Source: Caenorhabditis elegans (taxonomy: Eukaryota > Nematoda > Chromadorea > Rhabditida > Rhabditidae). From it: a DNA stretch of 64,000 nucleotides. The DNA is taken from contig NC_003279.8 in NCBI RefSeq assembly GCF_000002985.6, positions 12,710,001 through 12,774,000 of the forward strand. Reading direction: 5' to 3'. A model generated the notes under the pieces. The model was not told the DNA's origin. It saw nothing but the letters and a program-made list of their open reading frames with translations, and did no database searches. This document shows positions 57,721 through 64,000 of this stretch, piece by piece. Numbering within the stretch: the first letter of the stretch is position 1; every line of letters starts with the position of its first letter. Position numbers and translations under genes: made by a program.

Positions 57721-59877
57721 CACAGAGCACACGCACTTTGAAGAGCACATCAAAAGGGGTGAAATTTGAGAGGAGGAGGAGCAAAGTTCCGGTGCCGTGT
57801 GCTTACCCAAATACATTTTTTTTAGTGGATTCAATTGAGAACATGCCAAAAGCACTTGAATAATGCTTTCTATTGATGTGGGGGAAGTTTTTGGAAATCT
57901 CGGAAAAACATGCATGAAATTGACATGGTTCTGACGTTGACGTTGGTTGAGGCTCACACTACAAACTACAAATCTTTGACAAATTTTTTATCGTTTTAAA
58001 TTTGCCTAGTTGTTCTAGTAATGGTTGTTTTTTGAACCATTTTAAAATTGTTACTTTGAACAAAGTTACAGTGATTTGAAAATTAGGCGAGGCAGTTCTG
58101 TAGTTTGTAGTCAGAGCCTCAACCAGTTTCTGATGCACCATAACTTTGCTACGAATCGAGCTATTAACTTGCTAATTTCAGGATTTAAAATTAACTAGAT
58201 TTTCTGTTAATTTTAGTTTTTGAAAAATATCAAAATATCGATTTTGAACAAAGTTACAGTGATTTGAAAATTTCGCGAGGCTAACAAATTCTGTAATTTG
58301 TAGTCAGAGCCGATTTTAAACCGCCGTAACTTAGTTCAAAATGAACCAAAAGGAGTAATTCAAAATGGAACATAATCAGAACTATATGATGAATTGAATA
58401 AATAAAAATGTTAAAAGTTGTAGTTTGTAGTGTAAGAGCCTCACTTAAATTTTGAGTCGCTGTAACTTTGGGCAGAGTGATTCGATAAAAGTAGTTAAAA
58501 AGACATAATCTTATAGAAAACTGGAAGAACTTAATTTCAAATAAATTAACGTAAAATTAATTGGTTAAGATGAAAACTGGAAACTAATAGCCTGGACCAA
58601 TGGAATGACTAATCATTAATCGGCGAGTTGGCGGCTCAAAGAGCCAAGTGAAACTGATCTCAACCAACTCATTGCGTGAGTGTGTGTGCTTACACGTGGA
58701 TAAACCAAGATCAAGTAATGCATGACGTGGCAGGTTTTTTGCAGTGTGGAACGGTAGAACAAGTTGATCGGAATTTGGAGGAAACTTGGCGGTTTTTAAA
58801 AAAAGATATTGTCCACTAAACATTTTTAAAAGTGACGCTAAAAATTTGAAAACATTGAATCCGTGTTTTCCAACCATTTTGAAATATTTTCCTTTTTGAA
58901 TCACTCAATTTAGATAAGTTTAAACCAACCAAGTTACAGGGGTATGAAATTTGGTTAAGGCCCAGATTACTTAGATTGGTAGAGCCTAAGAGTGACCTAA
59001 AATTGGCCTAAAACTCGGCTTGAAATTGATAGAATTGGACAATTTTTCAGCGGAAAGGGCAGCATTTTTGCTTCAAAGGCAAGATTTTTGGCAAAATTCT
59101 ACAAGTCCTAGACTATAAACCACGACAATATTTCCAAAGAACCGTTCCAAAAATACCCCGAAGCTCTTGAAAAATGGTGTCAAACAGAACATTAAAGTGT
59201 GAGCAAACACCCTTACTACAAGTTTACAGACTTTGCAAAAAACCTTCAAAAATTGGGTTAGAACAATGGGATTTTTATGCTCTCGGAGCAACATCAGATG
59301 GAATTTTGGACAAAATACTGGCAAACATAAGAGGAGGCTAAGGTGTCAAAAACCAGGCGGTCGGGGTGTTTAACAAGTCGTTTTTTGTGTTCTTACCACT
59401 TTTGCTCGGCAAAAGGAACAATATGGACTGGTTGGGTAAGGGGATCGGGTTACAAGAAAAAAATAATATTTTCCACCACTTTTTGTTGTTTTACCATTAA
59501 AATTGACCGAGTTTGGTGGGTTGTTTGGCCAGTATTCAAATTTTTTTAAAGTTTGGGTGAGGCTTTGACTACAAACTACACAGATCTTTAAAAAAAAAAT
59601 CAAATTCTCCTTAACCTTTTGATACTTTTTGCCTTTTGGAGCACTGAAAAATATTCACTCTCAACAAAGTTACAGAACGTTGAAATTTAGTTGAGGCCAA
59701 CAAATTTTCTAGTTTGTAGCGTGAGCCTCTACCAATTTTTGTTGCACCATAACTTTGTTAGGAATTAAGCTGTAAACTTGCTCCAAAAAACAAAATTGTT
59801 TTGAAAAACTTCACCAACAAGTTGAAATGAAATTTGAATAATATGTATTGGAAAATGTGTAGTTTGTAGTGTGAGCT

Positions 59878-60072
59878 TCAACCAAACTTTTAACTGGCGT
59901 GACGTAGTAAATCTCATTGGGTTTTTCCTACCCACGTAAAATGAAATGAAACTAAAGAACCGCCACTCCCCCCCCCCCCCCCCCCCCCCCTCTCTCCTTA
60001 GACATGTTCTTCCGCGTGTCTAAGACCATCCCGAACTCGGAAATAGTACTGAAAAACGGAGAGACTCAGAGA
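59878..60072 (+). repeat. Duplicated block, copy 2, with C23 tract
   Basis: This is the same block as 57545-57720 but with an inserted C23 homopolymer (59968-59990) followed by TCTCTCCTTA between GAACCGCCA and GACATGTTCTTC. Confidence 0.9.
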
Positions 60073-62190
60073 TTTTCTCAAAAAAAATAATTCGAATTTT
60101 TTTCAGTTTTTCTAAATGTCCTCTAGTAGCAGAATGTACATAATAATCAACTAACAATAAGAAAAAGGCTTATCAGAGTTTTAATTTGTATTCTAGGTCT
60201 CAACCAAATTTCTGACACCCTTAACTTTGTTTAAAATTCATCGAATTGGGTGATTCAAAAACTAAAAAATAGATTTTACCGCTGACTACAAACTACAACA
60301 ATTGCTAGCCTCCACCACCAAATCTAGACACTTTATAGTACTGGAGAATAAATAAATCATACCAAATTTTTACGTTTACCTAATGTAAATAGGAACCTAA
60401 TCCAAAAAGATAGAGAGAAAGCGAGACGCAGCGTGGGAAAGGCAACTGGATTGAGGTTTATATGATGTAAAATTACAGTCAAAGGTAGAGATGAAGATGT
60501 TGCAGATAAGGGAATAAGAAAAATTGGGGACATTTCCAGAACAAAGAAATTCCGAAAAAAATCAGATTTTTATCTCTTTTTCTTGATTCTTCAAATTATT
60601 AATTATGGGGTTAGGATTTAAAAATCAGTGGTCAACTACAAACTATACTACAAACTACAAAATTTGAGTGAAAATTATGTAGTTTGTAGTGTTAGTTTAA
60701 CCACAGCTTCAAAAAACGAATTTGGAAATTTTAAAAATACAAATCTTAGTTTTTCTTGAAAAATGAAATCTCAAATAATAGTCTCAATAGTTTTTTTCTT
60801 ATTTACCTAAAGAATAAGCACAAAAACGACAAAAAACAAACGATTAGCCCTAAAAACAATCTCAAACAAGGAACAAATAAACTTTTCGGAGCACAAAACG
60901 TGCTGAACGGATTTTTTTTTCGGAAATCTTGAAAACAATTAATTTATACTTATTTTTATTAAATTTCTCGCATTTTTTCAACCTACTCTCATTTTTAAAC
61001 TAATAAATTTGACCTGCTTTAAAGAAAGTTACATTTCAAAAACGGTTCTGAGTTTAGGTTAGGTTAGGAGACTACAAACTACAAAGTTCCGGGAAAATTT
61101 TAATACCCCATCAAATTCACCAAATATTTTTGATATTTTTTGTCTTTTGGAGCACTGGAAAACATTCACTCTGAACAAAGTTACAGCGGTTTGAAAATTG
61201 GTTGAGGCTAGAAAAATTGTAGTAAAAATTGTAGCCTCTAACAATTTTTGATGTACTATAACTTTGTTCAAATTAATGAAAATTAGTGTTTCAAAAAGAA
61301 AAATAATCATAACTACAAAATAAATGACATTAAATTAAATTAAAATCCGGGGCATTTTGTAGTTTATAGTGTGAGCCTCAACCAAACTTTAAAGTTGTAT
61401 AACTCAATAGGGAATGGATGAAAAATAATGCTCAAAAAAAAAAGGAAAATATGGAAATGAAAGTAGAAATATGCTAGTAGACACGAAATAATTTTAAAAA
61501 AAATTTCGAAAAAATGTAGACTTAAAAAAAATCTATAGGAAAACAAAACAAATAAATAAACATAGGGTAGACCAAGCAAAACGCATATCATGATTTATTA
61601 CCAAAATGGTACCGAAAAAAAGAGATAGGAGGAGAGGAGAAAGCCGCGCGGGCGAGGCGGGGGCGACCTTGGCAGTTTGCCCTCCTCGCGTTCTCTTCTC
61701 CATTTTTTCTCATAATTCTGCTATCTGATGGTTTTAGATTAAATAAGAAGAAGGAGAAGAAGACGTATTTCAAGAGAAAAGGACGATGGAATTACAAGAA
61801 TGACTGTGGGTGATTGTTATCGGAGGAAGGTTACACGCTTCTCAAGAATTTATGACCAATACTCGTAAGGGAACACCTTTTTTGGAAAGTTTCAAGTTGG
61901 AACAGTTCATCAAAATTCAGAATCTTGAAGGTTTTCTTATTAAAATTGTCTTTTGAAACATCAAAAACCCAGAACTTCATGGCAAGTTATAGACGATTAA
62001 AGTTTGGCTGATTCCGAGACTACAAACTACAATGTTGGTTGAGGCTAGAAAAATTGTAGTTTGTAGGTTGTAACCTGGAGTATCCGAGAAACACACTTTT
62101 CCAGAAATCTGTGTCCCCCGAAACATTTTGCTCTGAATAATACAAAGTTAACAAAAAGGTAAAAAATAAGAAAATAAAATTCTAGACAAT

Positions 62191-62261
62191 ATAAACTACA
62201 AACCACAAACCACAAACTACAAACTACAAACTACAAACTACAAACTACAAACAATAAACTA
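62191..62261. repeat. Tandem ACTACAA heptamer array
   Basis: About nine units of ACTACAA (with ACCACAA variants). More scattered short runs of the same heptamer lie at 62365-62440 and 62560-62580, and at 52015-52050 inside amx-2. It is the complement of the TTGTAGT motif of the palindromic family. Confidence 0.85.
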
Positions 62262-63660
62262 CGACTACTACAAATATAAATCTCAGTGAGCCATGTGGCA
62301 ATGTTTTTGTGATACTAAAGCTGAATATGTAAGTTTTACAACATTTTTGTTTTGGATTAAACCTACAGACTACAAACTACAAAGGCTACAAAAACTACAA
62401 ACTACAAAGGCTACAAAACACAAATACTACAAACTACAATGCCTATAAATCTTGATATTCAAAAACAGTAGATGTTATGATTTCGTGATACAAAATTTAA
62501 TCATATAGACATCAACTGCCCTGACAACAAACTACATAGGCTATATACTTTGTAAAGACTACAAAGACTACAAACTACAAAATATAAGCTGTAGAAAAAA
62601 AACGCAACCTAATAATGGCAACTTTAAAATATAACTGATCTTACTATAAAGCCTATAAAATACAAGCTTTTTTATGTGATTTATTTCTTCACAAGTTTTC
62701 TGGCTTTTTTTTCACTTTTTTTGGGAAACTAGAGATTGATTAGAAAAGCAAAAATTTGGGTGTTGAAGATAATTATTTTTTGAAATCTGTAATTTTTTTT
62801 GGAATTAGTTAGGAGTAAATTTTTAATGTCAGCTAAACTTAAACCGGAATTTTAGTCAAATTTTGAACAGTGAGAGCCGCTTTTTTGTGTTTATAATATT
62901 ATTCAGACATCAATGAGTAAATTCGTAAAGTTTTAAAAAATATGGGTGTCTGTGGTTGAAGAAAATAATTTTTCAGAAATATGAATTGTAAATTTTTAAT
63001 ATTTTTTCTGCCAAAAATATTTTAAATTATATATTAAACAGGAAATTTGTTTGTAATTTGTTTATTCAAGATCTCTGAAAATGTAGAATTTCCTTGTTTT
63101 TTCTCTGCGAAACCTCTTTTGAGTAAGTTTCGTCGCCGTGCGGTCGTGGCCGAGTAATTGTTCGGCCAGCTGGCGAAATTTGTTTTTTTCTCAATTTTAA
63201 TTGTTTTTCCATCATTTTTTTTCAAATTTTCCCCTGTGAAATGTGTTTTTTTTCGGTTTTTTAGCGCTTTGAGGTTTATTCCAATTTTTATTGAATCTTC
63301 ATTCAAATTTTTGCAATTTTTCCACAGAAAAGTTTATTATTTTCTACTAAAAACGGAATTTTCGCTAAAATTTTCAATTTCCGTAATATTCCCTCTTATT
63401 TCGTTCATTCCAACGCCGAAATTGCGTAAATTCCCCCGAACCGTTTTCTCTACCGCTCTCTCACTCTTGTACACTCTCTCGTAGAGCCCAGTGGCCGCCG
63501 CTGGGGATTTCTTCGGCCATCGACTATTTTAGCGTTTCAAGCCGATTTTTTGAACGAATTCTTCTTACATTCCTTATTTTCTACCTTTAATGTTCTTCTT
63601 TCGCTTCTTTTGCACTATTTTCTGATATATTTCCGTCTAAAAATCGACTTTTTTTCAGGA

Positions 63661-63754
63661 ATGGATTCGGATCGCTGCCCAAAACGTCCGAGAAAATCTG
63701 AAACAGATTACCGATCGGAAGAAGATTCTGAAAAGGAGGATGATAAAGCTAATG
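63661..63754 (+). CDS. First exon of a gene running off the right edge
   Basis: ATG at 63661 directly follows TTTTTTTCAGGA, a good trans-splice or 5'UTR acceptor. The exon encodes 31 residues (MDSDRCPKRPRKSETDYR then an acidic stretch) and ends at a phase-1 donor GTGAAA at 63755. The basic KRPRK resembles a nuclear localisation signal. The remaining exons lie outside the window, so the protein cannot be identified. Confidence 0.6.
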
Positions 63755-64000
63755 GTGAAAATTCTGGAAAATTGGGATTTTGAAAAAAAATTAGTCAAAA
63801 AAATCAATTTTTGCGATCGAAATTTCTATAATTTACATGTTAAAATTCCGTTTTTACGCCATTTTTGGGTGTTTTTCTGATTTTTTTTCGTGAAAATTTT
63901 CGTGAACTGTTATAAACTGTCTAAAATATCGAATTTGTTTTTTAAGAAAATCAATTAAGTCGATAAAAACCTCAAATTTCGACGATTTTCTGTATAATCG

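Larger units (their letters stand above)
50930..62600. repeat. Locally amplified palindromic repeat (GTAGTTTGTAGT family)
   Basis: More than a dozen copies or half-copies share one plan: GAACAAAGTTACAG, then GGTTGAGGCT, then TCTGTAGTTTGTAGTGTGAG, then CCTCAACCAAA and CACCATAACTTTGTTCAAA. The outer parts are inverted copies of each other. Clear copies are near 51600-51725, 52350-52570, 56465-56590, 58060-58165, 58245-58345, 59655-59770 and 61165-61270; half-copies lie at 56650, 57340, 58430, 61360 and 62000. They occupy amx-2 introns and the intergenic DNA to its right, and are absent from the left 50 kb. Confidence 0.8.
54949..63660. other. Gene-poor interval, 8.7 kb
   Basis: I find no splice-consistent gene on either strand. 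The interval contains a hAT-like element, the palindromic GTAGTTTGTAGT family, a duplicated 170-base block with a C23 tract, an ACTACAA tandem array and AT-rich DNA. A GC-rich block at about 61630-61700 and the stretch 63140-63560 (GC-rich patches, CTCTCTCACTC) could be promoter DNA for the gene starting at 63661. Confidence 0.5.

Noticed and set aside
57639-57863. Possible coding exon in the duplicated block
   Set aside because: The frame is broken in the second copy by the C tract, and no neighbouring exons fit.

Overview
The window is nuclear DNA of a Caenorhabditis nematode, very probably C. elegans itself. Introns are short, with TTTTCAG acceptors and GTAAGT/GTGAGT donors. Introns and intergenic DNA are AT-rich and full of small inverted-repeat transposons. 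Several predicted proteins have lengths I recall for C. elegans proteins: prefoldin-3 185 aa, UBA-2 582 aa, VPS25 183 aa, AMX-2 724 aa. From memory these genes lie on chromosome I.

Region by region. (1) 1-5 kb: two minus-strand coiled-coil genes that look like diverged copies of each other; the first runs off the left edge. (2) 5.6-7.6 kb: a small C2H2-finger gene, an approximately 0.5 kb minisatellite, and a second copy of that gene's last exon. (3) 8.4-16.2 kb: nematode-specific genes, namely a secreted Cys-rich protein, an srw chemoreceptor, an unrecognised minus-strand gene and a DUF316 (degenerate trypsin-like) mucin-tailed protein that carries an apparent frameshift. (4) 18.2-38.6 kb: the conserved core with pfd-3 (prefoldin), TRM61 (tRNA m1A58 methyltransferase), vps-25 (ESCRT-II), toe-4-like RING-H2 protein and uba-2 (SUMO E1 subunit). 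(5) 40-49.5 kb: two related MATH-BTB genes; the first is invaded by repeats and the second is compact. (6) 49.7-55 kb: amx-2, a monoamine-oxidase-like flavoprotein on the minus strand, with an unusual repetitive C-terminal tail. (7) 55-63.6 kb: gene-poor DNA dominated by a locally amplified GTAGTTTGTAGT-containing palindromic repeat. The first exon of another plus-strand gene starts at 63.66 kb.

The genes do not form one pathway. The core is a gene-dense cluster of housekeeping functions: protein folding, tRNA modification, endosomal sorting, ubiquitin ligation and SUMO activation. vps-25 and toe-4 are divergent. pfd-3 and TRM61 are convergent. TRM61/vps-25 and toe-4/uba-2 are same-strand neighbours 0.6-0.7 kb apart.

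The least ordinary material is in the non-coding DNA: a four-copy tRNA-headed SINE-like family; a solo LTR with a perfect heat-shock element nested in a palindromic transposon inside a MATH-BTB intron; three hAT-like elements with 8-bp target duplications; a minisatellite built on a perfect nuclear-receptor palindrome; a triplicated splice donor inside uba-2; and the repeat family around amx-2. All exon boundaries were read by eye from splice consensus and reading-frame phase, without database support.
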